Assembly (NCBI GenBank): GCA_021299875.1
Contig: JAJTEW010000004.1
Span: 310,001 to 374,000, forward strand
Direction: 5' to 3'
From: Comamonadaceae bacterium
GTDB taxonomy: Bacteria > Pseudomonadota > Gammaproteobacteria > Burkholderiales > Burkholderiaceae_C
DNA length: 64,000 nt
The notes beneath the pieces are model-generated. The model saw nothing but the letters and a program-made list of their open reading frames with translations, did not search any database and was not told where the DNA came from. The translations under genes were made by a program, and so were the position numbers. Shown one piece after another: positions 51,577 to 62,041 of the stretch (positions are counted from its first letter, which is position 1; every line of letters starts with the position of its first letter).

Positions 51577-52452
51577 ATGTTCAAAGCTTTTCTCTCCCCC
51601 ATTTTGTCCGGCGCTTTTATCGGCCTGCTGGCACTGTCGTCCACTGTGGCAACGACGGCACAAGCCCAAACCACGCTGCGCGTGACCACCATCCCCGAGG
51701 AAGCCGCCACCGAGCAGGTGCGCAAGTTCACGCCCTTGGCCAACTACTTGGAAAAGCAATTGGGCATGAAGGTGGTGTTCACGCCCGTGACCGATTACCC
51801 GGCTGCGGTGGAGTCTTTGGTGAACAAGAAGGTCGATGTGGTCTGGTTTGGTGGCTTCACCTTTGTGCAGGCCAGTATCCGCTCGGGCGGCAAGATCGTG
51901 CCCATCACCCAGCGCGAAGAGGACACACGATTCCAATCGGTCTTCATCGCCAAGACCAACTCGGGCATCAAAAGCTTGGCCGACATGAAAGGCAAGCAGG
52001 TCTCGTTTGGCTCGCAAAGCAGCACCTCGGGCCACCTGATGCCGCGCAGCTTTTTGCTGCAAGCCAACATTGACCCTGAAAAAGACTTCAAGCGCATCGC
52101 CTACAGCGGCGCGCACGACGCCACCATCGCCTCGGTGGTCAGTGGCAAGGTCGATGCCGCTGCGCTGGACATCACGGTTTGGCGCAAGTTTGTGTCCGAA
52201 AACAAGGTCAACACGCAAGACGTGAACGTGTTCTTCACCACCGCGCCTTACTTCAACTACAACTGGTCGGTTCATGCCGACATGCCCGCCGATTTGCGCG
52301 AAAAGATCAAGGCCGCCTTGCTGGCGCTGAACCCGTCCAACCCCGAGCACGCCGAGATCTTGAAGCTCAACCGCTCGACCCGCTACATCTCCACCACGCC
52401 CGAGAACTACAAGGGCTTGGAGTCGGCGGCCCGCAGTGCAGGTTTGCTCTAA
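51577..52452 (+). CDS. phnD: Phosphate/phosphite/phosphonate ABC transporter substrate-binding protein
   Basis: 291 residues with a signal peptide ending ATTAQA. PhnD-type segments: LRVTTIPEEAATEQVRKFTPLANYLEKQLGMKVVF, YPAAVESLVNKKVDVVWFGGFTFVQA, and FGSQSSTSGHLMPRSFLL, where the Ser/Thr run binds the oxyanion. It heads an operon with an ATPase and two permeases. No phn C-P lyase, ptx or aminotransferase genes are present, so the oxyanion carried (phosphonate, phosphite or another) cannot be named. The gene symbol denotes the family. Confidence 0.87.
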   Translation: MFKAFLSPILSGAFIGLLALSSTVATTAQAQTTLRVTTIPEEAATEQVRKFTPLANYLEKQLGMKVVFTPVTDYPAAVESLVNKKVDVVWFGGFTFVQASIRSGGKIVPITQREEDTRFQSVFIAKTNSGIKSLADMKGKQVSFGSQSSTSGHLMPRSFLLQANIDPEKDFKRIAYSGAHDATIASVVSGKVDAAALDITVWRKFVSENKVNTQDVNVFFTTAPYFNYNWSVHADMPADLREKIKAALLALNPSNPEHAEILKLNRSTRYISTTPENYKGLESAARSAGLL

Positions 52453-52470
52453 AGCCTGAGCCCTTGCGCC

Positions 52471-53307
52471 GTGAACATCGATCTGCAGGCTTTGGAGGCG
52501 CGCCACCCGGCCGCTCTGCCGGGTGCCCCAGCGGCCTTGCGTGCGCTGAACCTGCGCTTGGGCGCTGGCGAGCAGGTGGCCATCATCGGCCCCTCGGGCG
52601 CGGGCAAGACGACCTTGCTGCAGGTGTTGGCTTGCGCGCAGCCGCCCACCCAGGGCACGCTGCAGCTGTCGGGCGTGAACCCCTGGACGCAAACGCCTGG
52701 CGCCTTGCGCGCTTTGCGCGGTCAGTTGTTTTTGGCCCCGCAGGTGCCGCCGCTGCCGCCGCGCCAACGCGTGGTGACCTCGGTGCTGGCCGGGCGCTTG
52801 CCTGTCATGGGTTTGTGGGCGAGTCTGCGCTCACTTTTCTATCCCACCGACATCCCGGCGGCTTACGAAGCGTTGACGCACTTTGATCTGGGCGACAAAT
52901 TGTTCGAACGGGTGGACCGCTTGTCGGGCGGCGAACGCCAGCGCGTGGGTTTGGCCCGAGCCTTGTTGGCGCCTGCCAGCCTGTGGCTGATCGACGAGCC
53001 GCTGTCGGCCCTCGACCCGATGCGCGCCCGCATGGCCATGACGGCCTTGGTGGGCTTGGCGGCAGAGCGCCAAGTGACGCTGGTGGCCACCTTGCACCAG
53101 GTGGACATGGCCTTGGCGCATTTCCCGCGCATCGTGGGTTTGCGCGACGGGCAGCTGGTGTTTGATTTGCCGTCCGCACAAGTCAGCCGCGAGCACTTGG
53201 CGCATTTGTATGACCAGCACGAACACGAGCTGCGCGGCGAAGCGCCGATCAGGGTGGACGAGCCGGCCCCTGCAGCGCCTGCGCCGGCCGTGATGCATTG
53301 CCGCTGA
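52471..53307 (+). CDS. phnC: Phosphonate-type ABC transporter ATP-binding protein
   Basis: 278 residues: Walker A GPSGAGKTT near residue 33, signature RLSGGERQRVGLARALL, Walker B LWLIDEPLSALD, and an H-loop in LVATLHQVD. The start is a GTG at 52471, 18 bases after the binding-protein gene. The C-terminus carries a Pro/Ala-rich tail (DEPAPAAPAPAV). It powers the two permeases that follow. Confidence 0.92.
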   Translation: MNIDLQALEARHPAALPGAPAALRALNLRLGAGEQVAIIGPSGAGKTTLLQVLACAQPPTQGTLQLSGVNPWTQTPGALRALRGQLFLAPQVPPLPPRQRVVTSVLAGRLPVMGLWASLRSLFYPTDIPAAYEALTHFDLGDKLFERVDRLSGGERQRVGLARALLAPASLWLIDEPLSALDPMRARMAMTALVGLAAERQVTLVATLHQVDMALAHFPRIVGLRDGQLVFDLPSAQVSREHLAHLYDQHEHELRGEAPIRVDEPAPAAPAPAVMHCR

Positions 53308-53352
53308 CGCAGCCTGCGACCTGACCCTTGACCTTTGACGCAAGCACGCGAC

Positions 53353-54237
53353 ATGTCTGCCACCGTTTCCCGAATGCCCGATGCGCGACCCCCTGGCTTG
53401 CCAACGGCCAGCATGCGCCCGGCTGCGCCCTCGCGAGACCCGGCGTTTTTGTCTCGGGTGTTTTGGCTGAGCCTGGCGTTGGTCTTGCTCTGGCCGCTGG
53501 GCGTGGCCACCGAGTTCCGACCTTGGGTGCTGTGGGCGCCCGAGAACCGCAAGGTCACGGCCGACTTTGTGGCCAGCTTTTGGCCCTTGGTGCACAACGC
53601 CGAATTCATGCAGATGGTGGTGCGCGAAACCTGGCGTACCGTGGCCATGGCCACTGCGGGCGTCACGTTGGCGCTGGTGCTGGCCGTGCCTTTGAGCCTG
53701 CTGGCCACCCGTGTGTTGTCGCTCTCGGCCTTGTCGGGCCGCATGGACCGCTGGCCCGCTGTGGTGCGTGGGTGCGTGCGGGCCAGCTTGATCGTGCTGC
53801 GCAGCGTGCCCGAGCTGGTGTGGGCGCTGGTGTTTGTGCGTGTGGTGGGCTTGGGGCCCACCGCGGGTGTGTTGGCCATTGCGCTGACTTATGGCGGCAT
53901 GCTGGGCAAGGTGTACGCCGAAATTTTGGAAAGCGGCGAAAGCCACGCGACCCAAACCCTGATGCGCAACGGCAGCGGCCGTTTGCAGGCTTTTGTGTAT
54001 GCGCTGTTGCCCAGCCATGCGGCCGAGCTGGCGTCTTACACGGTGTACCGCTGGGAATGCGCCATCCGATCCTCGGTGGTGCTGGGCTTTGTGGGTGCGG
54101 GCGGTTTGGGTCAGCAACTGGACAACTCGATGAAGATGTTCAATGGCGGTGAAGTGGCCACCTTGCTGGGGGTGTTCATTGCGCTGGTGGCGCTGGCCGA
54201 CCGCGTGAGCGCTTGGTTGCGAAAGGCGCTCGCATGA
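53353..54237 (+). CDS. phnE: Phosphonate-type ABC transporter permease (PhnE-like)
   Basis: 294 residues with about six membrane helices. The EAA loop is near ESGESHATQTLMRNGSGRLQAFVYALLPSHA. Family segments include LIVLRSVPELVWALVFVRVVGLGPTAGVLAI and WECAIRSSVVLGFVGAGGLGQQL. The ATG at 53353 is used (a TTG at 53335 is possible). It is translationally coupled to a second permease. Confidence 0.92.
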   Translation: MSATVSRMPDARPPGLPTASMRPAAPSRDPAFLSRVFWLSLALVLLWPLGVATEFRPWVLWAPENRKVTADFVASFWPLVHNAEFMQMVVRETWRTVAMATAGVTLALVLAVPLSLLATRVLSLSALSGRMDRWPAVVRGCVRASLIVLRSVPELVWALVFVRVVGLGPTAGVLAIALTYGGMLGKVYAEILESGESHATQTLMRNGSGRLQAFVYALLPSHAAELASYTVYRWECAIRSSVVLGFVGAGGLGQQLDNSMKMFNGGEVATLLGVFIALVALADRVSAWLRKALA

Positions 54238-55103
54238 AACCCACGCCGATGACCCAAGCCACGGCCTTGGTCTCCAGTGTTTCGCGTGAGGCGGCCAACC
54301 CGCCCTACAAATTGCCGCCGCCCTTGTTTGACGCCCGTTGCCGCGCTTGCTGGTTCACGGCCGCCTTGCTGGTGTTGGTGGTGGCCAGCTTTGTGTCGCT
54401 GGATCTGGATTGGGCTGCCTTTGCATCCATCGATGCGGCGCGCAGCATGGGCCGCTTTGTGGCCGAATTTTTCCCGCCCGATCTGTCGCCCGTGTTTGTG
54501 AACAAAGTGGCTTGGGCCGCTTGGGAAACTCTGGCCATGTCGGCGTTGGGCACCGTGATGGCGGCGGCGCTGGGCCTGGCGCTGGCCGTGCCCGCCAGCC
54601 GCATGTCCGCCCAAGACCCGGCCTGGCTGCGCAGCCCCACGCGCTGGTTGCTCAATGCCCTGCGCGCCATCCCTGAATTGGTGTGGGCCGCGTTGCTCTT
54701 GATTTCTGCGGGCTTGGGGCCCATGGCGGGCACCTTGGCGCTGGCGCTGCACACCAGCGGCGTGTTGGGGCGCTTGTTTGCCGAGGCCATGGAGAACATC
54801 CCCACCGGCCCCGGCGACGCCTTGCGCACCCAAGGTGTGGGGCCGCTGCGCGTGTTCTTTTACGCCACCTTGCCCCAGGTCTTGCCGCAGCTCATGAGCT
54901 ACACGCTGTACCGCTGGGAAAACAACATCCGCGCCGCCGCTGTGTTGGGCGTGGTGGGCGCGGGGGGTTTGGGCCAGATGCTCTCCTTTCACATGGGCCT
55001 GTTCCACATGAACAAGACCGCCACCATTCTGGGCGCGATGCTGCTCATGGTGGCCTGTGTGGATGCGCTGAGCTTTGCGGCCAGGCGCTGGCTCACCCGT
55101 TGA
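54234..55103 (+). CDS. Second phosphonate-type ABC transporter permease (PhnE-like)
   Basis: 289 residues, a paralogue of the preceding permease with the same blocks: LLNALRAIPELVWAALLLISAGLGPMAGTLALALHTSG, FAEAMENIPTGPGDALRTQGVGPLRVFFYATLPQ (EAA loop) and WENNIRAAAVLGVVGAGGLGQML. The ATG at 54234 overlaps the upstream stop (ATGA). Two PhnE-like subunits probably form a heterodimeric channel. Confidence 0.92.
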   Translation: MKPTPMTQATALVSSVSREAANPPYKLPPPLFDARCRACWFTAALLVLVVASFVSLDLDWAAFASIDAARSMGRFVAEFFPPDLSPVFVNKVAWAAWETLAMSALGTVMAAALGLALAVPASRMSAQDPAWLRSPTRWLLNALRAIPELVWAALLLISAGLGPMAGTLALALHTSGVLGRLFAEAMENIPTGPGDALRTQGVGPLRVFFYATLPQVLPQLMSYTLYRWENNIRAAAVLGVVGAGGLGQMLSFHMGLFHMNKTATILGAMLLMVACVDALSFAARRWLTR

Positions 55104-55120
55104 GGCGCTGATGAGCCCGT

Positions 55121-56344
55121 TCAGTGCCGTGCGGCGCGGGCATAGATTTGAGCTGCCCACAGCGCGGCGGTGCCCAGCAAGCTGGCCAGCAGCAGCCACC
55201 ACAGCGCCAGGGTGTAACCATGCTCGGGCGACCACAGCAGGCCCAGCGTCAAGGGCGCAGCGGCGCGGGCCAGCGCAATCGGCAAACCCAGCAGGCCATT
55301 GAGCTGCCCGACATGCTGGCGGCTGACGTATTGCGCCATGGCCGTGCCTTTGACGATGGTGTTCATGCCATTGCCCAGGCCATACAACAGCACAAACACC
55401 AGCGAGGCGATCGGGCTGAGTCCGCCCATCAACAAGGCCAGCACGCCCGCCGGGATCAAGGTGGGAATCCAGCGGTTGGCGGCGTGCACGTCCCAGTAAC
55501 GCTCAAACACAAACAGCACCAGCCGCCCCAGCACCTGGATCACCCCAATGGCCGCCGGGATGGCGATCACCCAGACCGGGGACAAGCCCGATTCTTGCAG
55601 CAAGGCGATCATGTGCGCAGGCAGGGCCGAGGTGACCGACATGGTGAGCACCATGAACAATGCCAACAACCAAAAGGGCGGATGGCGCAGGTGTTCGCGC
55701 ACCGAGGTCAGTGGCGCTGCGTCCTGTGCAGCCGAGGGCTCGATCAGGGTGCGCGGCGCCCCTTGCAGCAGCCAGCCATGCAAGGGTGCGCACACCAACA
55801 GCTGCAACGCAGCCAGTGCCCAAAGCGCCTGCCGCCAACCCCACAATTCCATCCACCAGGCAAACAGCGGAATGAACACCGTGCTGGCCAGTCCGCCCAA
55901 AAAAGTGAGGGTGATGATGGCGCGCCGAAAGTCTTGCGGAAAACGCCGCGTCACCACGGCAAAGACCGGGTTGTACAAAGTGGCTGCCATGCCTAAGCCC
56001 AGCCAAATCCAGACGGCATAAAACCCTGCCACAGTGGTGACAAAACTGTGCCCCACCAAGCCCGCGCCCATCCACAGCGAGCCCAGCGTCATGACCCAGC
56101 GCTCACGCCCCGCATCGATCCAGCGCCCCACCCCGTAAGCCATCAGGCCCTCGGCCAACAGTGCCAGGCTGAAGGCCAGAGAAGACTCGGCCCGGCTCAT
56201 GCCCAGCTCGGCTTCGAGGGGTGCCATCAACAGTGAAAAGGTGTAAAACACACTGCCCCAGGTGATGAGCTGGGGCAGCGACAGCCAAAAGCTGAAGGGG
56301 CCGAGGGCTAAAGCGCTCGAGGTGTGCTGGCGAGCATGGAGCAT
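55121..56344 (-). CDS. MFS transporter
   Basis: 407 residues with about 12 hydrophobic helices. Signature A-like VGRWIDAGRERWVM lies between helices 2 and 3; LYNPVFAVVTRRFPQDFRRAI and GLGNGMNTIVKGTAMAQYV are typical of monocarboxylate-type MFS members. The substrate is unknown. The ATG at 56344 is used rather than a TTG at 56368. It is convergent with the phosphonate-type operon and stands alone. Confidence 0.9.
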   Translation of the reverse strand: MLHARQHTSSALALGPFSFWLSLPQLITWGSVFYTFSLLMAPLEAELGMSRAESSLAFSLALLAEGLMAYGVGRWIDAGRERWVMTLGSLWMGAGLVGHSFVTTVAGFYAVWIWLGLGMAATLYNPVFAVVTRRFPQDFRRAIITLTFLGGLASTVFIPLFAWWMELWGWRQALWALAALQLLVCAPLHGWLLQGAPRTLIEPSAAQDAAPLTSVREHLRHPPFWLLALFMVLTMSVTSALPAHMIALLQESGLSPVWVIAIPAAIGVIQVLGRLVLFVFERYWDVHAANRWIPTLIPAGVLALLMGGLSPIASLVFVLLYGLGNGMNTIVKGTAMAQYVSRQHVGQLNGLLGLPIALARAAAPLTLGLLWSPEHGYTLALWWLLLASLLGTAALWAAQIYARAARH

Positions 56345-56407
56345 GTGCCCATTATCCCGATGCCCCAATGCTTCACATGTCGTGTCTGCGCGCCCCTCTT
56401 GGGGGCC

Positions 56408-57940
56408 TCACGGCCCCTTGAGCAACCGCCGGTACTGCACTGCTTCTGCCACATGGTCGGCGGCGATGGTGTCGCTGCCTGCCAAGTCGGCAATGGTGCG
56501 TGCCACTTTCAGGCTGCGGTGTGTGCTGCGCCCACTCCAGCCCAATTTGTCGGCGGCTCTTTGCAGCAAAACGGTGGCGCTGTCTTCGAGCCGTGCCTGT
56601 GCGTCGATGGCTTGGCCTTGCAGCTCGGCATTGGCGCAGTTTTGCCGTGCCATGGCGCGTTCGCGTGCGGCCAAGCTGCGCGCCGCAATTTGCTCGGTGC
56701 TTTCTCCGGGTGGGGCGTTCAACAGTTCGTGTGCGCTCAGGCTGGGCACTTCGATGTGCAGGTCAATCCGGTCGAGCAGCGGACCACTCAGCTTGCCCTG
56801 GTAGCGGCTGACCTGGTCGGGTGTACAACGGCACGACCGGGTCACGCTGCCCAGATAGCCGCAGGGGCAGGGGTTCATGGCCGCGATAAATTGGAAACGC
56901 GCTGGAAACTCGGCCCGCCGTGCCGCGCGGGCGATGGTGATGCTGCCGGTTTCCAGCGGCTCGCGCAGGGCTTCCAGTGCGGCGCGTGGAAACTCGGGCA
57001 GCTCGTCCAGAAACAGCACACCGTGGTGCGCCAACGAGATTTCTCCGGGGCGCGGCGGTGAGCCACCGCCTACCAGCGCCACCGCGCTGGCCGAATGGTG
57101 GGGCTGGCCTGTGGGGCGCTGCGCCCAGCGCGTCCAATCAAAACGCCCAGCCAGACTGGCCACGGCCGCTGATTCCAGTGCTTGTTCGGTGGACATGGGC
57201 GGCAACAGCCCTGCAAAGCGCTGCGCCAACATGGACTTGCCCGAACCCGGTGGTCCGAGCATGAGCAGCGAATGGCCACCGGCGGCGGCGATCTCCAGCA
57301 CGCGCTTGACGCCTGCTTGGCCTTTCACATCCGCCAGGTCGGCATAACGCGGTGGTGCTGTGGGCGTGCTGGCGGCCATGCGCGCCCAGCCGTCGCTGGG
57401 TTCGGGGGGTGGTTCGTTGGAGGGTGGCAAAAACTGCTGCACCACATCGAGCAAATGGCGCGCCCTGAAGACCTCGGCATCGGGCACCAAAGCGGCTTCT
57501 TCGGCGCTGCCTGGCGGCAACACCAGCCGCGTGCGCACTTTTTGTTGGCGCAGCACCAGGCTCATGGCCAAGGCGCCGCGCACTGGGCGCAGTTCGCCCG
57601 ACAGCGACAACTCACCCGCAAATTCATGACCCGACAGTTTGCTGGCATCGATTTGCCCACTGGCCGCCAGGATGCCCAGCGCAATGGGCAAGTCCAGTCG
57701 CCCCGAGTCTTTGGGCAAGTCGGCAGGGGCCAGGTTGACGGTGATGCGCTGGTTGTGCGGAAAGTCGAGCCCACTGTTTTGCAAGGCAGATCGCACCCGC
57801 TCGCGGGCCTCTTTGACTTCCACGTCGGCCAACCCCACCAGCGTGAAGCTGGGCAGCCCGTTGGCCATGTGGACCTCGACGGTGACTGCGGGCGCTTGCA
57901 GGCCGACCAAGGCGCGGCTGTGCACCAAACTGAGACTCAT
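56408..57940 (-). CDS. comM: YifB/ComM-type Mg chelatase-like AAA+ protein
   Basis: 510 residues. N-terminal Lon-like domain (MSLSLVHSRALVGLQAPAVTVEVHMANGLPSFTLVGLAD), then AAA+ core: Walker A MLGPPGSGKSMLAQR, Walker B GVLFLDELPEF, FQFIAAMNPCPCGYLG, and a C-terminal Mg-chelatase helical domain (GWSGRSTHRSLKVARTIADLAG). ComM is a hexameric helicase that promotes branch migration during natural transformation. GGAGGG just upstream fixes the ATG at 57940. The frame runs open a further 1.1 kb upstream across the divergent porin, but this has no domain and is a shadow. Confidence 0.95.
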   Translation of the reverse strand: MSLSLVHSRALVGLQAPAVTVEVHMANGLPSFTLVGLADVEVKEARERVRSALQNSGLDFPHNQRITVNLAPADLPKDSGRLDLPIALGILAASGQIDASKLSGHEFAGELSLSGELRPVRGALAMSLVLRQQKVRTRLVLPPGSAEEAALVPDAEVFRARHLLDVVQQFLPPSNEPPPEPSDGWARMAASTPTAPPRYADLADVKGQAGVKRVLEIAAAGGHSLLMLGPPGSGKSMLAQRFAGLLPPMSTEQALESAAVASLAGRFDWTRWAQRPTGQPHHSASAVALVGGGSPPRPGEISLAHHGVLFLDELPEFPRAALEALREPLETGSITIARAARRAEFPARFQFIAAMNPCPCGYLGSVTRSCRCTPDQVSRYQGKLSGPLLDRIDLHIEVPSLSAHELLNAPPGESTEQIAARSLAARERAMARQNCANAELQGQAIDAQARLEDSATVLLQRAADKLGWSGRSTHRSLKVARTIADLAGSDTIAADHVAEAVQYRRLLKGP

Positions 57941-58135
57941 ATGCCCTCCCCGCCCCTTATTGGTGCGCATTGTGTGCCCTGTCGCGCAGTCCAAACGCGC
58001 AGAACTTGTTGGAATGCCATTCAAGCATGCACAGGCGTAGCGCGCACGGGGATAAGCCCGAATAGGGCGCGCAGACCAAGTTGGCACGCTCCCTGCTTTA
58101 AGCATTTGTCTCTTTTTCATTTTTTGGAGTCCCTC

Positions 58136-59276
<1,141 letters not shown>

Positions 59277-59299
59277 CAGTCAAGAAAGAGAGTCGACAA

Positions 59300-60832
59300 A
59301 TGAAAAAACTATTCGCAACTCTGGCCTTGGGCCTGAGCCTGGGTCTCGGTGTGTTCGGCGTGGCGTCTGTCGCCACCGCACAGACCGCCCCCGCTGCCGT
59401 GACGGCACCTGCTGCAGAGGCCAAACCGGCCGATGCAGCACCAGCACCTGCAGCGCCTGCTGCTGCAACGGCGGCAGCCGAAGCCGCGCCAGCGCTGGTG
59501 CCCAACAAAGGCGATACCGCCTGGATGATGATTTCCACCATTTTGGTGATCTTGATGGTCATTCCCGGTTTGGCTTTGTTCTATGGCGGTCTGGTCCGCA
59601 GCAAAAACATGCTGTCGGTGCTGATGCAAGTCGTGGTCACCTTCTCGATGATCACCGTGCTGTGGTTCATCTATGGCTACAGCTTGGCGTTCACCGAGGG
59701 CAACGCGTTCATCGGTGGTTTTGACCGCTTGTTCATGAAAGGCATTTGGGACAACGCAGCGGGCACCTTTGCCAATGCCGCCACCTTCAGCAAGGGCGTG
59801 GTCATTCCAGAGATTTCGTTCGCAGCCTTCCAGGCCACGTTTGCGGGCATCACTTGTGCACTGATCGTGGGTGCTTTTGCTGAGCGCATCAAGTTCTCTG
59901 CCGTGCTGGCCTTCATGGTGTTGTGGTTCACCTTCAGTTACCTGCCCATTGCGCACATGGTCTGGTTCTGGATGGGTCCTGACGCCTACACCGCCAAAGA
60001 GGTGGTGGACGAGATGACCGGCAAAGCTGGTCTGATCTGGCAGTGGGGTGCACTGGACTTCGCGGGCGGCACTGTGGTGCACATCAACGCCGCTGTAGCG
60101 GGCTTGGTCGGCGCCTTCATGGTCGGCAAGCGCGTGGGTTATGGCCGTGAAGCCATGGCCCCCCACAGCCTGACTTTGACCATGGTGGGTGCGTCCTTGC
60201 TGTGGGTGGGCTGGTTCGGTTTCAATGCCGGCTCGGCTCTGGAAGCCAACGGTTTCGCAGCGCTCGCTTTCATCAACACCTTGGTCGCCACAGCCGGTGC
60301 GGTGCTGGCCTGGTGCGTGGGTGAAGCCCTGATGCGCGGCAAAGCCTCCATGTTGGGTGCAGCTTCGGGTGCGGTGGCCGGTCTGGTCGCCATCACGCCA
60401 GCCGCAGGCAACGTGGGCATCGGGGGCGGTCTGGTGATCGGCATCGTGGCAGGCTTTGCTTGCCTGTGGGGTGTGAATGGCCTCAAGAAGATGCTGGGCG
60501 CAGACGACTCGCTGGACGTTTTCGGTGTGCACGGTGTGGGCGGTATCGTCGGTGCCTTGTTGACCGGTGTGTTCAACTCGCCCGCTTTGGGTGGCCCCAG
60601 CGCTGTGGGTGACTGGGTCACGGTGGCGATGGTTGCACCTGATGCTTATTCGATCGCTTCGCAAGTGTGGATCCAAGCCAAAGCCGTGCTGCTGACCATT
60701 GTCTGGTCGGGTGTGGTCTCGGTGGTTGCCTTCAAGATCGTTGACCTGACCATGGGTCTGCGCGTCACCGAAGAAGAAGAGCGCGAAGGTCTGGACATTG
60801 CCTCGCACGGCGAGTCGGCCTACCACGGCTGA
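59300..60832 (+). CDS. amtB: Ammonium transporter AmtB
   Basis: 510 residues with a signal peptide (MKKLFATLALGLSLGLGVFG...), an Ala/Pro-rich periplasmic linker (about 28-75), and 11 membrane helices from ALVPNKGDTAWMMISTILV on. The twin pore histidines appear in VHINAAVAG and FGVHGVGGIVGALLTG. It conducts ammonium into the cell. A strong terminator follows. Confidence 0.95.
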   Translation: MKKLFATLALGLSLGLGVFGVASVATAQTAPAAVTAPAAEAKPADAAPAPAAPAAATAAAEAAPALVPNKGDTAWMMISTILVILMVIPGLALFYGGLVRSKNMLSVLMQVVVTFSMITVLWFIYGYSLAFTEGNAFIGGFDRLFMKGIWDNAAGTFANAATFSKGVVIPEISFAAFQATFAGITCALIVGAFAERIKFSAVLAFMVLWFTFSYLPIAHMVWFWMGPDAYTAKEVVDEMTGKAGLIWQWGALDFAGGTVVHINAAVAGLVGAFMVGKRVGYGREAMAPHSLTLTMVGASLLWVGWFGFNAGSALEANGFAALAFINTLVATAGAVLAWCVGEALMRGKASMLGAASGAVAGLVAITPAAGNVGIGGGLVIGIVAGFACLWGVNGLKKMLGADDSLDVFGVHGVGGIVGALLTGVFNSPALGGPSAVGDWVTVAMVAPDAYSIASQVWIQAKAVLLTIVWSGVVSVVAFKIVDLTMGLRVTEEEEREGLDIASHGESAYHG

Positions 60833-60886
60833 TCGTCAGATCTGGCAATTTGAATGGCAAGTGGTGGCGAGAGCCACCTCCTCTTC

Positions 60887-60922
60887 AGCCCGCAAAGCTT
60901 CGGCCTTGCGGGCTGTTTCTTT
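60887..60922 (+). terminator. Rho-independent terminator after glnK-amtB
   Basis: 12-base arms (60887-60898 and 60903-60914) pair with one mismatch around a TTCG tetraloop, then GTTTCTTT. The stem core AGCCCGCAA/TTGCGGGCT is perfect. Confidence 0.85.
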
Positions 60923-61003
60923 GGGGTGTGCATTTCAGGTCTGATCGGGGTACGTACTCCCCGAGCCAATGGTTTGCAGCCGGCCCTCGTGCACAATGGT
61001 TTC

Positions 61004-61969
61004 ATGCATCCATCCGAACTGTTGAACCCGCTTTGGACAGCCTTGACCACCGAGCCTGATGGCTTGGGCGAATCGCCCTTTTGGCACCCGCAGGAGCAGC
61101 GCCTGTATTGGGTGGACATTCCGGGCAGGCGCATCGCGCGCATGGCAGTGCAGGGTTTGCAGGCGCAAGGGCCGGTAGCGTATTGGCCCTTGACACAGGA
61201 GCCAGGTTGCATCGCGCCGGTGCAGGGTGGCGGCTTGGTCATGGCCCTGCGTGATGGCATCTATTTGGCGAGCGAGTGGGGTGGCCCCTTGCAGTTGTTG
61301 GCAGCCGCACCTTATGACACCGCCAAGCAACGCTTCAACGACGGCAAGTGCGATGCGCAAGGCCGCTTTTGGGCCGGCAGTTTGTACGAGCCCAAAGACC
61401 AACCCCTGGGCGCGCTTTACATGCTGGATGGCCAAGGCCTGCACGCCATGGTGGGCGGCGAGAAAGATGGAGCGAACCATGGCGTGGTGACGGCCAATGG
61501 CCTGGCCTGGTCGCCCGATGGCCGCACAGCCTATTGGGCCGACACCGCCACGCACCAGGTGCGCGCTTTTGACTTTGACGCCACCAGCGGCCATCTCAGC
61601 CACGCCCGCGTGTTCTACCAAGCCACCCCCAAACCACCAGGCTGGGCCTGGGGCAGCGCTGCGCCCTACGGCGGCCGGCCCGACGGCGCGGCGGTGGACG
61701 CCGAGGGCTGCTACTGGTCCGCCCAATACGAAGGCGGGCGTCTGCTTCGCATCGCACCCAGCGGTCAGGTGCTGGCCGAAGTGCCCACCCCAGCCCTGTG
61801 CCCCACCATGCCCTGCTTTGGCGGCGCGGACCTGAAAACCCTGTTCATCACCACCGCCCGACATGGCCGCAGCCAGGCCGAGCTGGCGCAGTACCCCGGT
61901 GCGGGCTGTGTGTGGGCGATGCGGGTGGAGGTGGCGGGGTTGGGAGTGAAGGAACTGCGGTGGGGCTGA
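61004..61969 (+). CDS. SMP-30/gluconolactonase family protein
   Basis: 321-residue six-bladed propeller: the metal Glu in GLGESPFWHPQEQRLYWVDIPG, NDGKCDAQGRFWAGSLYE, TANGLAWSPDGRTAYWADT (Asn), and GRPDGAAVDAEGCYWSA (Asp). It hydrolyses sugar lactones. The ATG at 61004 is used because the frame upstream crosses the amtB terminator. No sugar catabolic genes are adjacent. Confidence 0.9.
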   Translation: MHPSELLNPLWTALTTEPDGLGESPFWHPQEQRLYWVDIPGRRIARMAVQGLQAQGPVAYWPLTQEPGCIAPVQGGGLVMALRDGIYLASEWGGPLQLLAAAPYDTAKQRFNDGKCDAQGRFWAGSLYEPKDQPLGALYMLDGQGLHAMVGGEKDGANHGVVTANGLAWSPDGRTAYWADTATHQVRAFDFDATSGHLSHARVFYQATPKPPGWAWGSAAPYGGRPDGAAVDAEGCYWSAQYEGGRLLRIAPSGQVLAEVPTPALCPTMPCFGGADLKTLFITTARHGRSQAELAQYPGAGCVWAMRVEVAGLGVKELRWG

Positions 61970-61998
61970 TGTGTAGATTTAGGAAAAGGCTGCCTCTG

Positions 61999-62025
61999 CG
62001 TGTCCGGTTGACCGATGGGTTAGAC
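61999..62025 (-). repeat. attC-like half-site after the lipoprotein gene
   Basis: On the minus strand, just past the lipoprotein stop, GTCTAAC (62025-62019) is followed by GGTCAACCGGAC (62013-62002). GTCTAAC fits the RYYYAAC simple site of integron attC recombination sites, and its position after the 3' end of the gene is as in a cassette. The complementary second half (GTTRRRY end) was not found toward the SMP-30 gene, so it would be a decayed or partial site. Confidence 0.3.
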
Positions 62026-62041
62026 ATACACCAAGCCGCGT

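Noticed and set aside
59309..60826. 505-codon frame antisense to amtB
   Set aside because: His/Gln-rich shadow frame; amtB and its terminator explain the region.
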